NCBI GenBank assembly: GCA_947625175.1
Contig: CANQNI010000055.1
Coordinates: forward strand, 1-9,425
Direction: 5' to 3'
DNA from: an uncultured Eubacteriaceae bacterium
GTDB lineage: Bacteria; Bacillota; Clostridia; Eubacteriales; Eubacteriaceae
Length of the DNA: 9,425 bases
The notes beneath the pieces were generated by a model. It did not search any database and was not told the origin of the DNA. It was given only the letters and a program-made list of their open reading frames with translations. Every line of letters begins with the position of its first letter. The first letter of the stretch is position 1. Made by a program: the position numbers and the translations under genes. Positions 1 through 6,709 of this stretch are shown here, piece by piece.

Positions 1-1018
1 CTAAAGCTTGAGCTATAGCATTGGTTCCCTTAGCAAATGTCGGGAATTCAAATACACCCATTGGTCCATTCCAGATAACAGTCTTAGCATCTTTAATCTT
101 ATCACTAAAGAGTTCAACAGTTTCTGGTCCAATATCTAGACCCATCATATCAGCAGGTATTGAATCTACATCAAAGATAACAGGTTCTGCATCTTTATCA
201 AATTCAGCAGCAGCTGTAATATCCACTGGAAGTACTAAATCTACACCCTTTTCTTCAGCTTTCTTTAATAAATCTTTAGCTAAATCAATTTTATCTTCTT
301 CAAGTAAGGAAGTTCCAACTTCTTTGCCTAAAGCTTTAAGGAATGTATAAGCCATTCCACCACCGATGATTAAAGTATCTACTTTATCAAGAAGATTATT
401 AATTACGTTGATTTTATCGGAAACTTTAGCTCCACCTAAAATTGCTACGAATGGACGTTGTGGATTTTCAAGAGCTCCACCGATGAAATCTAATTCTTTT
501 TGAATTAAGAATCCTGATACTCCAGGTAAATAATCAGTTATTCCTGCAGTTGAAGCATGAGCTCTATGGGCTGAACCAAAAGCATCATCTACATAGATAT
601 CTGCTAGACTAGCCAAATCTTTAGCAAAATCTTTATCATTGGCTTTTTCTTCTGGACGATAACGAGTGTTTTCTAATAATAGTACTTCTCCCGGTTGTAA
701 ATTTTCTGCAGCTTCTTTGGTTATTTCACCAACAACTTCGGCATCAGGATTAAACTGAACATCAATTCCTAAGTCTTTACTTAATTCTTTGGCAACTGGA
801 GCGAGAGAAAATTGAGTGTCTTCAGCAGATTTTGGACGACCAAGATGACTCATTAAAATTAAACTAGCACCCTGATCAAGAATATATTTAATAGTAGGAA
901 GAGCAGCTTGAATACGGGTATCGTCTGTTATTTCACCATCTTTGAGCGGAACATTAAAGTCAGCTCTCATTATGACCTTTTTACCTTTAAGATCAACGTC
1001 TTTTACGGTTTTTTTCAT
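1..1018 (-). CDS. pgk: Phosphoglycerate kinase, C-terminal end beyond the window
   Basis: Cytoplasmic PGK moves the acyl phosphate of 1,3-bisphosphoglycerate to ADP, the first ATP-yielding step of lower glycolysis. The reverse strand from the ATG at 1016-1018 reads [20 protein letters not shown] and then FNVPLKDG, the family signature at residues 18-28. Further on come [28 protein letters not shown], the hinge-side GGAKVSDKI and, near the window edge, [17 protein letters not shown]. About 339 codons are present. The family is usually near 395-400 residues, so the last 55 or so are missing, including the GGGDS nucleotide-binding loop. This is an effect of the window edge, and no frameshift is seen. 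A Shine-Dalgarno AAGAGGA lies a few bases before the ATG. The gene is 78 bases downstream of gap on the same strand and is probably co-transcribed with it, although a terminator-like hairpin lies between them. Confidence 0.97.
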   Translation of the reverse strand, partial: MKKTVKDVDLKGKKVIMRADFNVPLKDGEITDDTRIQAALPTIKYILDQGASLILMSHLGRPKSAEDTQFSLAPVAKELSKDLGIDVQFNPDAEVVGEITKEAAENLQPGEVLLLENTRYRPEEKANDKDFAKDLASLADIYVDDAFGSAHRAHASTAGITDYLPGVSGFLIQKELDFIGGALENPQRPFVAILGGAKVSDKINVINNLLDKVDTLIIGGGMAYTFLKALGKEVGTSLLEEDKIDLAKDLLKKAEEKGVDLVLPVDITAAAEFDKDAEPVIFDVDSIPADMMGLDIGPETVELFSDKIKDAKTVIWNGPMGVFEFPTFAKGTNAIAQAL

Positions 1019-1037
1019 TTTTTCCTCTTAATATAGT

Positions 1038-1060
1038 AAAAAAAAGGGTCTTACGACCCT
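1038..1060 (-). terminator. Intrinsic-terminator-like hairpin between gap and pgk
   Basis: Read on the minus strand, AGGGTC-GTAA-GACCCT forms a 6-bp stem closed by a GNRA-type tetraloop and is followed at once by a run of T (1038-1045). This is the classic rho-independent pattern. It ends only about 20 bases before the pgk start, downstream of gap. A second small GGG/CCC hairpin (1061-1071) sits just before it, and TTGGG/CCCAA arms lie further upstream, so alternative pairings exist. It may lower pgk expression relative to gap, or protect the 3' end of a processed gap mRNA. Shape and T-tract are seen directly; the regulatory role is inferred. Confidence 0.7.
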
Positions 1061-1096
1061 GGGTTTATCCCAATAATCAAATCGTTGAATGTTGGG

Positions 1097-2107
1097 TTAT
1101 ACTTCTGCAAAATATTTGATAGTTCTTACCATCTGAGATGTGTAAGAATTTTCGTTATCATACCAAGCACTGACTTTAACTAAAGTCTTGCCATCTGGTA
1201 AATCTTGAACTTCGGTTAGAGTTGCATCAAAGATTGAACCATAGGTACTACCAATAATATCTGAAGAAACAATTTCATCAGTATTATAAGCATAAGATTC
1301 ATTTGCTGCATTTGACATAAAGTCATTAATTTCATCAACTGTTACTTTCTTGTTTACGATAGCATTGAGTTGAGTAATTGATCCGGTTGGTACTGGAACA
1401 CGTAGTGCAGAACCGATTAATTTACCATTTAGATCTGGAATAACCAGTCCGATAGCTTTAGCAGCGCCAGTTGAGTTAGGAACAATATTAACTGCTGCAG
1501 CTCGTGCACGACGTAAGTCACCTTTACGATGTGGTCCATCAAGAATCATCTGGTCACCTGTATAAGCGTGAACAGTAGTCATATAACCTTTTTCGATTGG
1601 TGCGAGTTTATTGAGATTATAAGCCATTGGAGCTAAGCAGTTTGTTGTACAGGAAGCTGCTGAGATGATTTTATCTTCTGGTGTAAGAATATCTTGGTTA
1701 ACACCAAAAACGATTGTTGGTAGATCATTTCCTGCAGGAGCTGAAATAACAACTTTTTTAGCACCAGCATCAATGTGAGCCTGAGCTTTTTCTTTGGAAG
1801 CAAAGAAACCAGTACATTCTAAAACTACATCTACATCCAATTCTTTCCAAGGTAATTTTGAAGGATCACTAATTTCATAAATGCGGATCTTTTCATCGCC
1901 AACAACGATTTCATTGTCAGTCATTGAAACTTCGTCAGCATATTTGAACTTACCTTGTGATGAGTCATATTTTAGTAACTGAGCTAACATTCTTGGATCT
2001 GTTAAGTCATTAATTGCTACTACATCATAACCTTCTGTATCAAACATTTGACGGAAAGCTAAACGTCCTATTCTACCAAAACCATTAATTGCAACTCTAA
2101 CAGACAT
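1097..2107 (-). CDS. gap: Glyceraldehyde-3-phosphate dehydrogenase, NAD-dependent
   Basis: GAPDH oxidises and phosphorylates glyceraldehyde-3-phosphate to 1,3-bisphosphoglycerate with NAD+, the substrate then used by the PGK encoded next. The 336-residue protein is full length. It has the Rossmann motif INGFGRIGR (residues 7-15) and the acidic ND pair at 33-34 that favours NAD over NADP. The catalytic segment [12 protein letters not shown] carries Cys153, and the active-site His180 is in [10 protein letters not shown]. The phosphate-binding region [20 protein letters not shown] and the C-terminal [15 protein letters not shown] are also intact. The ATG at 2105-2107 is preceded by AAGGAGG (2117-2123), the best ribosome site in the window, as expected for a highly expressed gene. 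In several lactobacilli and in Bacillus the regulator gene cggR lies just upstream; here no gene occupies the 657 bases upstream. Confidence 0.98.
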   Translation of the reverse strand: MSVRVAINGFGRIGRLAFRQMFDTEGYDVVAINDLTDPRMLAQLLKYDSSQGKFKYADEVSMTDNEIVVGDEKIRIYEISDPSKLPWKELDVDVVLECTGFFASKEKAQAHIDAGAKKVVISAPAGNDLPTIVFGVNQDILTPEDKIISAASCTTNCLAPMAYNLNKLAPIEKGYMTTVHAYTGDQMILDGPHRKGDLRRARAAAVNIVPNSTGAAKAIGLVIPDLNGKLIGSALRVPVPTGSITQLNAIVNKKVTVDEINDFMSNAANESYAYNTDEIVSSDIIGSTYGSIFDATLTEVQDLPDGKTLVKVSAWYDNENSYTSQMVRTIKYFAEV

Positions 2108-2144
2108 AATAATCTGCCTCCTTATAAAAATTCAATTATATTTT

Positions 2145-2161
2145 AACTTCCGATTGAAGTT
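2145..2161 (-). promoter_or_regulatory. Stem-loop in the gap 5' leader
   Basis: On the minus strand AACTTC-AATCG-GAAGTT forms a 6-bp stem with a 5-base loop, about 20 bases before the gap Shine-Dalgarno and inside the predicted leader. No T-run follows, so it is not a terminator. It could stabilise the 5' end of an abundant mRNA or bind a factor. Only the pairing is seen; the role is inferred. Confidence 0.4.
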
Positions 2162-2171
2162 TTTTAACAAT

Positions 2172-2186
2172 ACTAAAACGTTTAGT
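2172..2186. promoter_or_regulatory. Inverted repeat just downstream of the gap transcription start
   Basis: ACTAAA-ACG-TTTAGT is a 6-bp inverted repeat with a 3-base centre. It lies at roughly +9 to +23 relative to the start predicted from the gap promoter, a common place for a repressor operator. The cognate regulator is unknown, and no regulator gene is adjacent to gap. Confidence 0.4.
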
Positions 2187-2200
2187 CAGTATTATTAATA

Positions 2201-2229
2201 ATTATAATCATTACTAAAAGTAATTTCAA
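2201..2229 (-). promoter_or_regulatory. Sigma-A promoter of gap (and probably pgk)
   Basis: Minus strand: -35 TTGAAA (2224-2229), a 17-base spacer, then a perfect -10 TATAAT (2201-2206). The predicted start is near 2194, giving a leader of about 87 bases. Spacing and match are the best in the window and fit a strong housekeeping promoter. Confidence 0.75.
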
Positions 2230-2250
2230 TTAAACCATGTAACGGTTTAA
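2230..2250. promoter_or_regulatory. 21-bp inverted repeat abutting the gap -35 box
   Basis: Arms TTAAACC and GGTTTAA are perfect 7-bp inverted repeats with a 7-base spacer. The repeat touches the -35 hexamer on its upstream side, where an activator or a repressor could act. The centre has TGTAACGG, which recalls part of a CcpA cre site but lacks the correct spacing, so I do not call it cre. Confidence 0.45.
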
Positions 2251-2379
2251 GATTCAGTTAAAATCGATAGAAATGATCATTAACTGTAATAGAATTAATC
2301 TTACTTTAAATCGATTAAGTTAATTGAAATAATTTTTCTAAAATTATATTAATAAATTTCTTATTTTGGCTTCAAAAAT

Positions 2380-2423
2380 GCAAATTATTACATATAATTA
2401 TATTAGTAATCGAAATAATTTGC
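2380..2423. repeat. Nested imperfect dyad
   Basis: Outer arms GCAAATTATT (2380-2389) and AATAATTTGC (2414-2423) are a perfect 10-bp inverted repeat. Inside lie ATTAC/GTAAT arms and the palindrome ATATAATTATAT (2392-2403). It could be a cruciform-forming segment, a weak RNA hairpin or a decayed operator. No T-run marks it as a terminator. Confidence 0.4.
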
Positions 2424-2535
2424 TTAATATGTGATTACATAGAGAGAGCTAAATGTTAAAGTGCTTTAAAATAAAAAACAATTACCAGTAACTACCATTA
2501 CTAGAATTGTTAAAAATTATAAGATTATTAATCCA

Positions 2536-2553
2536 AAACAAGTTAACTTGTTT
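2536..2553. promoter_or_regulatory. Perfect 18-bp palindrome, possible operator
   Basis: AAACAAGTTAACTTGTTT reads the same on both strands with no spacer. A perfect palindrome of this length is not expected often by chance in a window this size, even allowing for the A+T bias. Its form suits a dimeric helix-turn-helix repressor such as the TetR or MarR type. It lies about 210 bases before the glycerate kinase start and over 400 before gap. Regulator and target are unknown. Confidence 0.5.
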
Positions 2554-2600
2554 ATTACGATTTAATATAACTCCAAAAATAACTTTTAAGGAACCAGTTC

Positions 2601-2622
2601 TTTATTAGAATTATCTAATAAA
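2601..2622. promoter_or_regulatory. 22-base inverted repeat upstream of glycerate kinase
   Basis: TTTATTAGA-ATTA-TCTAATAAA has perfect 9-bp arms and a 4-base centre. It could be an operator or a weak A-U hairpin in a transcript. With no G-C-rich stem or adjacent T-run, an operator for the glycerate kinase operon seems likelier than a terminator. Confidence 0.45.
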
Positions 2623-2730
2623 ACTCTATCAATTTTGATGAATATGTCAATTTTAAGGATTAAAGTTGAAAAAAATAGAGATAATCTATCCCCGTTTCTA
2701 GAATTATTTCTCATTTATTTCTTCTCAATA

Positions 2731-2758
2731 TTGTTATTATTTTTATATTAATTAAAAT
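2731..2758 (+). promoter_or_regulatory. Candidate promoter of the glycerate kinase operon
   Basis: TTGTTA (2731-2736), a 16-base spacer and TAAAAT (2753-2758) make a reasonable sigma-A promoter. Its start would fall at about 2765, the A of the kinase ATG, which would give a leaderless mRNA. This agrees with the lack of a Shine-Dalgarno sequence there. In DNA this A+T rich, chance matches are frequent, so the call is tentative. Confidence 0.35.
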
Positions 2759-2764
2759 TAAATT

Positions 2765-3892
2765 ATGAAAGTACTAGTTGCTATTGATTCCTTCAAAGGT
2801 TGTATGAGTTCAATTGAAGCTGGAAAAGCTGCAGCCAAAGGAATTAAAAAAGCTAAACCTGAATCTGAAATAATTGTAAAATCTTTAGCCGATGGAGGCG
2901 AAGGAACAATTAAGGCTCTATTAGATGAATTAGATGGAATCTTGGTTAAGTTACCTGTAAAAGACCCTTTAGGTAAAGATATCATAGCAAGTTATGGAAT
3001 TATCAATGATACTGCAGTAATTGAAATGGCTGAAGCTTCCGGTCTTACCTTAATAAAATCTGATCAGCTTAATCCATGGAAAGCCAATACTTTTGGAACC
3101 GGGCAATTGATAAAAGATGCCTTAGATAGAGGTATTCGCGATTTTATAATCGGTATTGGTGGAAGTGCTACAACCGAAGCTGGAATTGGTCTATTAAATT
3201 GTCTCGGAATTGAATTTTATGATAAAGATAATAACCTATTACCACCAGTACTTGAGTCCTTTAAAAAACTTGATAAAATTTCTACTGATAATCTCTTAGA
3301 TGAATTAAATGAATGCAATTTTAGAATCGCCTGCGATGTAACTAATCCTTTATATGGAAAAACAGGAGCCGTTCAGGTCTTTGGTCCTCAAAAAGGAGTA
3401 AAATCGGAAGAAATTCAGAAAATTGATCAATTACTTTTTAAATTTTCAGAAATTACTAAAAAAGCCACTGGAAATAATTATGGTTTAACTCAAGGTTCAG
3501 GAGCTGCTGGAGGTTTAGGTTTTGCCTTTTTAAGTTATTTTCCTAATTCTAAATTAGAATCTGGTTTTAAGATAATTAGTGAATTTATTAACCTTAAAAC
3601 TGATTTAACTGATTGTGATATTGTTCTAACTGGTGAAGGTCGTCTAGACTCGCAGACAGCAATGGGAAAAGTTCCTGTGAGTTTAGCTAAATTTGCTAAA
3701 GAATTAGGAGTTAAAACGGTTATAGCAGTAGCTGGAAGTATCAGTAGTTCAGCAAGTCAATTAAATAAGGAAGGGATTAATGCTTTCTTCTCTATATTAA
3801 AGGAGCCTTCAAGTTTAGAAGAAGCTATGAATAAAGAAACTGCTCTAAGGAATTTAGAGTTAACAGTTGAACAAATTTTTCGGTTAATTTAA
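2765..3892 (+). CDS. Glycerate 2-kinase, GlxK/GarK family
   Basis: A cytoplasmic kinase that phosphorylates D-glycerate with ATP. Bacterial members of this family usually make 2-phosphoglycerate, which enters glycolysis at enolase. The 375-residue length is normal. Family motifs are intact and in order: DSFKG (8-12), LADGGEGT (41-48), FGTGQLI (110-116), GIGGSATTEAG (130-140), ACDVTNPLYG (189-198), GPQKG (207-211), GSGAAGGLGF (244-253) and TGEGRLDSQTAMGK (289-302). The start was chosen because MKVLVAIDSFKG is the canonical N-terminus. No Shine-Dalgarno is visible before it: the 15 bases upstream are only A and T. It heads a two-gene unit with the membrane protein that follows after 5 bases. 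No glycerate transporter or tartronate-pathway gene is in view, so the source of glycerate is unknown. Confidence 0.95.
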   Translation: MKVLVAIDSFKGCMSSIEAGKAAAKGIKKAKPESEIIVKSLADGGEGTIKALLDELDGILVKLPVKDPLGKDIIASYGIINDTAVIEMAEASGLTLIKSDQLNPWKANTFGTGQLIKDALDRGIRDFIIGIGGSATTEAGIGLLNCLGIEFYDKDNNLLPPVLESFKKLDKISTDNLLDELNECNFRIACDVTNPLYGKTGAVQVFGPQKGVKSEEIQKIDQLLFKFSEITKKATGNNYGLTQGSGAAGGLGFAFLSYFPNSKLESGFKIISEFINLKTDLTDCDIVLTGEGRLDSQTAMGKVPVSLAKFAKELGVKTVIAVAGSISSSASQLNKEGINAFFSILKEPSSLEEAMNKETALRNLELTVEQIFRLI

Positions 3893-3897
3893 AAAAT

Positions 3898-4593
3898 ATG
3901 AATAAAATAACAACAAAGGAAAAAACAAGAAATCCTGGAAAATTATTTGAAGCAATCTTTTGTATTATCTATCTAATTTTTATATTAATTACAACACTTA
4001 TATTTTTTCTAAATAGTAATAAAAGTCCTGCTATTCAATTATTTGGTTTATTAACTTTAATATTAGGAGCTGGTGATTCCTTTCATCTGGTTCCAAGAAT
4101 TCTAATAGCTTTTAAAGGAAATAGTTCAAAGCTTGACTGGTACAGTGGTCTAGGTCTTCTGATTTCTTCTATAACTATGACGATTTTCTATATAATTTTA
4201 TATTATATATGGAAAACTATTTTCCCGGAAATAACTATTTCTCCAATAATTGGAACTATCCTATGGATCTCAGCAATTATAAGAATTGTTTTGTGTTTAT
4301 TTCCTCAAAATAATTGGTTTAAATCAGAAGGAAATCCGAAATGGGGAATATACCGAAACCTTCCTTTTCTAATTACTGGATTTTGTGATTTTTATTTATT
4401 TCTTTTAGTTGGTTCAACTCCGTTCGCTTTTCTCTGGTGGATGTCACCAGCTATTCTAGTGAGCTTTGTCTGCTATATTCCAGTTGTATTATTTTCTAAA
4501 AAGTATCCAGCTGTTGGAATGTTAATGATTCCTAAAACGATAGCTTATATGGTTATGATAGGTTTAGGTTTAATGTATTGTTCTCTAATATAA
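3898..4593 (+). CDS. Uncharacterised polytopic membrane protein
   Basis: I do not recognise a named family. The 231-residue protein is mostly hydrophobic, with about seven likely membrane spans near residues 17-39, 44-58, 85-107, 113-135, 155-175, 177-199 and 205-231. The basic N-terminus (KITTKEKTRNPGK) should be cytoplasmic. Polar motifs that look conserved rather than random lie at the membrane edges: GDSFHLVPR (59-67) after span 2, SSITMTIFY in span 3, FPQNNW (135-140) after span 4, GIYRNLPF (150-157) and GFCDFY at span 5. Charged and aromatic residues so placed suggest an enzyme or binding site in the membrane, distantly like the layout of small integral membrane hydrolases, but this is only an impression. 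It starts 5 bases after the kinase stop without its own Shine-Dalgarno, so translation is probably coupled. Whether it acts on glycerate or something else is unknown. Confidence 0.8.
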   Translation: MNKITTKEKTRNPGKLFEAIFCIIYLIFILITTLIFFLNSNKSPAIQLFGLLTLILGAGDSFHLVPRILIAFKGNSSKLDWYSGLGLLISSITMTIFYIILYYIWKTIFPEITISPIIGTILWISAIIRIVLCLFPQNNWFKSEGNPKWGIYRNLPFLITGFCDFYLFLLVGSTPFAFLWWMSPAILVSFVCYIPVVLFSKKYPAVGMLMIPKTIAYMVMIGLGLMYCSLI

Positions 4594-4611
4594 TTCTAGA
4601 TTAATAATACA

Positions 4612-4644
4612 GAGGATAATTACCATAATATTGGAACTATCCTC
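4612..4644. terminator. Hairpin between convergent genes, probable bidirectional terminator
   Basis: GAGGATA (4612-4618) and TATCCTC (4638-4644) pair as a 7-bp stem around an interrupted inner stem with CCA/TGG pairs. T-rich sequence follows on both strands. It lies in the 57 bases between the converging membrane-protein and reductase genes, the expected site for a shared terminator. The T-runs are broken by A, so efficiency may be modest. Confidence 0.5.
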
Positions 4645-4650
4645 ATTATA

Positions 4651-5646
4651 TTATTTCCTTAAAAATCTTTTCCCTTTATCTTCTTCATAACCACGATGAC
4701 CGAAAATCTGTAGATTATTTAAAGCAGTTTCAAGATTATTAAATTCCTCGTCGGTTAATTCGACATCCCAAGAACTTAAATTCTCAATTATTCTTTCTTT
4801 ATTTTTAGAACCTGGAATAGGAATAACATTTGGATATTTCTTTAACATCCAGGCCATTGAAATTTGAGCTGGTGTAGCTCCTTTCTTTTGAGCCAATTCA
4901 GTAATAGCTTCAACAATTGGTTGATTGCCTTTAATATTTTCTTTAGAAAGTTGTGGAACAAAATTTCGAACATCATCATTACTTTCAAACTGAGTATTTT
5001 CATTAATTTTTCCAGTTAAGAGACCACTAGCAGTTGGTGAAAAAGGAATAATACTGATATTATTTTTTAAAGCATAAGGAAAAATTTCTTTTTCACAATC
5101 CCGTTCGAGCATATTATAAAGATTTTGAACAGCAGCAACGGGCGTTACTTTATTAGCTTTATCTAAAGTTTCCAAAGAAACTTGAGATAATCCCCATTCC
5201 TTAATTAATCCTTCTTCTTTTAATTTCCCCATCGCTTGGGCTACTTCTTCAACTGGAATTCCTGGAACTACGCGGTGGAGATAATATAAATCAATATAAT
5301 CAGTTTGTAAACGTTCCAGCGAACCTTGTAGATGTTCTTTAAGAGTTTGATAGATTCCTTTTTCTTCTACTTCACTTTTATCTAACGTAACTTTAGTGGC
5401 TAGAATTACGTCATCTCGAACATCTTTTAGTGCTTTTCCTAGAATTAATTCATTATGACCTATTCCCGTTAGGTTAGGAGAATAAACTTCTGCAGTATCA
5501 AAGAAATTACATCCAAAATTATAAGCGTTACGAATCGCTTCAATACTATATTCTTCTTCCGGAATTTGACCATAACCATGAGAAAATCCCATACATCCCA
5601 TCCCAACTGGAGTTACTTCGAGTGAACCAATATTTCTTTTTTTCAT
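4651..5646 (-). CDS. Aldo/keto reductase
   Basis: An NAD(P)H-dependent oxidoreductase of the TIM-barrel aldo/keto reductase superfamily, cytoplasmic, which reduces aldehydes or ketones. The true substrate cannot be read from the sequence. The 331-residue protein has the N-terminal strand motif IGSLEVTPVGMGCMGFSHGY, typical of the group that includes YakC-like and IolS-like enzymes. The catalytic tetrad is complete: Asp50 and Tyr55 in FFDTAEVYSPN, Lys85 in LATKVT and His124 in YYLHRV. The cofactor region PIPGSKNKERIIENL begins near residue 276 and shows the usual binding of the nucleotide phosphate. ATG 5644-5646 follows a weak ribosome site AAGGGA (5653-5658). It is divergent from a LysR-type gene, which probably controls it. 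Confidence 0.93.
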   Translation of the reverse strand: MKKRNIGSLEVTPVGMGCMGFSHGYGQIPEEEYSIEAIRNAYNFGCNFFDTAEVYSPNLTGIGHNELILGKALKDVRDDVILATKVTLDKSEVEEKGIYQTLKEHLQGSLERLQTDYIDLYYLHRVVPGIPVEEVAQAMGKLKEEGLIKEWGLSQVSLETLDKANKVTPVAAVQNLYNMLERDCEKEIFPYALKNNISIIPFSPTASGLLTGKINENTQFESNDDVRNFVPQLSKENIKGNQPIVEAITELAQKKGATPAQISMAWMLKKYPNVIPIPGSKNKERIIENLSSWDVELTDEEFNNLETALNNLQIFGHRGYEEDKGKRFLRK

Positions 5647-5676
5647 ATTAAATCCCTTTATATTATTTTATCTATA

Positions 5677-5705
5677 ATTATATTAAATGAAACACAAATT
5701 GACTA
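5677..5705 (-). promoter_or_regulatory. Promoter of the aldo/keto reductase
   Basis: Minus strand: -35 TAGTCA (5700-5705, four of six matches), a 17-base spacer and a perfect -10 TATAAT (5677-5682). The start would be near 5670, leaving a leader of about 24 bases. A weak -35 overlapped by an inverted repeat fits a gene that needs an activator. Confidence 0.55.
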
Positions 5706-5716
5706 GCGGTCATTTT
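5696..5716. promoter_or_regulatory. Inverted repeat over the reductase -35, candidate LysR site
   Basis: AAATTGAC and GTCATTTT are 8-base arms with one mismatch and a 5-base centre. LysR-type regulators usually bind partly symmetric sites (T-N11-A core) in the gap between their own gene and a divergent target, often reaching the target -35. Position and symmetry fit, but binding is inferred. Confidence 0.4.
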
Positions 5717-5768
5717 GAAACAACGATTAATTTTTAGAAGACAATAATCAAATTCTAAGATAAGAAAT

Positions 5769-5777
5769 TGTTATAAT
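5769..5777 (+). promoter_or_regulatory. Extended -10 promoter of the LysR-type gene
   Basis: TGTTATAAT is a full extended -10 element (TG-N-TATAAT). No convincing -35 lies 17 bases upstream, which extended -10 promoters tolerate. The start would be near 5784, so the leader is only about 23 bases and holds no Shine-Dalgarno sequence. Confidence 0.55.
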
Positions 5778-5806
5778 AGAAACAAATTTAATTTAGATTT
5801 TTATTA

Positions 5807-6709
5807 ATGGAACTACGAGTATTACAATACTTTCTGACTTTAGCAAACCAAAAAAATATTTCCAAAGCAGCTGAATACCTTCATATCACTCAACCAACCT
5901 TATCCCGTCAGCTCAAGAATCTCGAAGATGAATTAGGTAAACAACTTTTTATACGCGGAAATCGAAAAATTACTTTAACTGAAGAAGGAACATTACTTCG
6001 AAAAAGAGCTGAGGAAATTATTAGTTTAACTGAAAGAACTAAAGAAGAACTGACTAATTCAGATGTAGAAATCTTTGGAAATATATTCATTGGATCCGGT
6101 GAAACATTAGCTGTAGAACATTTAGCTAATGTAGCAGCCCAATTAAAAAATAACTATCCAGATATTATGTTTCATATTATTAGTGGAGATACTCAGGATC
6201 TTATGGATAGACTTGAAAAAGGTTTGTTTGATTTTGCATTATTGTTAGGAAGTATTGATCAGTCAAAATATAGCTATCTAAATCTCCCTTTTAAAGATAC
6301 CTGGGGAGCTTTGATAAAGAAGGATAATCCATTAGCTCAAAAAGAATATTTAGTTCCCGAAGATTTAATTAATCAGGAATTAATTGTTTCCAGACAATTA
6401 CTAAAGGAACCAATCTTTTTTAAATGGTTTAAGAAAGATTTAAAGGAATTAAATATAGTTGGAACCTATAATTTGGCTTATAATGCTTCCCTTTTAGCTA
6501 AAGCAGGTATGGGAATTGTTATTACCTTAGATGGTTTAATTAATACTATAGGAACTGATTTAACCTTTATTCCTTTAAAAGACCAGAATAAAGTTGAAAT
6601 GAATTTAATCTGGAAAAAATTCCAACCTCTTTCTAAAGTTAGTCAACTTTATTTAAAAACACTAAATGAATATTTAAAGGATTATGAAATAAAAAAGCGT
6701 CAAAATTAG
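5807..6709 (+). CDS. LysR-type transcriptional regulator
   Basis: A DNA-binding regulator of the LysR family, 300 residues, the usual length. The N-terminal winged helix-turn-helix covers about residues 1-60, with MELRVLQYFLTLAN, ISKAAEYLHITQPTLSRQLKNLE across the helix-turn-helix (18-40) and KITLTEEG in the wing. A linker helix follows. Residues about 90-295 form the periplasmic-binding-protein-like effector domain, starting near GNIFIGSGE and containing FDFALLLGSID. The effector cannot be deduced. The ATG was chosen because MELRVLQYF is the canonical start. No Shine-Dalgarno precedes it. The gene is divergent from the aldo/keto reductase across 160 bases, the standard arrangement for a LysR regulator and its target, and it probably also represses itself. 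The stop codon lies within the terminator stem. Confidence 0.93.
   Translation: MELRVLQYFLTLANQKNISKAAEYLHITQPTLSRQLKNLEDELGKQLFIRGNRKITLTEEGTLLRKRAEEIISLTERTKEELTNSDVEIFGNIFIGSGETLAVEHLANVAAQLKNNYPDIMFHIISGDTQDLMDRLEKGLFDFALLLGSIDQSKYSYLNLPFKDTWGALIKKDNPLAQKEYLVPEDLINQELIVSRQLLKEPIFFKWFKKDLKELNIVGTYNLAYNASLLAKAGMGIVITLDGLINTIGTDLTFIPLKDQNKVEMNLIWKKFQPLSKVSQLYLKTLNEYLKDYEIKKRQN

Larger units (their letters stand above)
2251..2730. other. Long AT-rich divergent intergenic region, no gene seen
   Basis: No open frame with a plausible start, ribosome site or family resemblance is visible on either strand, and no tRNA or rRNA sequence is recognised. The stretch is very rich in A+T. It holds several dyads: CAGTTAA/TTAACTG at 2255-2286 with AATGATCATT inside, a 44-base imperfect dyad at 2380-2423, an 18-bp palindrome at 2536-2553 and a 22-base inverted repeat at 2601-2622. 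A short direct repeat TCAATTTT occurs at 2629-2636 and 2647-2654. It may be a regulatory zone shared by gap and the glycerate kinase operon, or contain a small RNA that I cannot recognise. Confidence 0.6.

Noticed and set aside
21..350. Open frame on the plus strand across the pgk 3' part
   Set aside because: Antisense to clear phosphoglycerate kinase sequence; low-complexity Ser-rich product with no ribosome site.
2237..2250. Possible CcpA cre site upstream of gap
   Set aside because: TGTAACGGTTTAA lacks one base of the cre spacing and the terminal CA; the inverted repeat is a better description.
2758..2985. Minus-strand open frame over the glycerate kinase start
   Set aside because: Antisense to the conserved N-terminus of the kinase; no family resemblance.
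5908..6090. Minus-strand open frame inside lysR
   Set aside because: Opposite strand of the helix-turn-helix and linker region of a real gene; no start signals.
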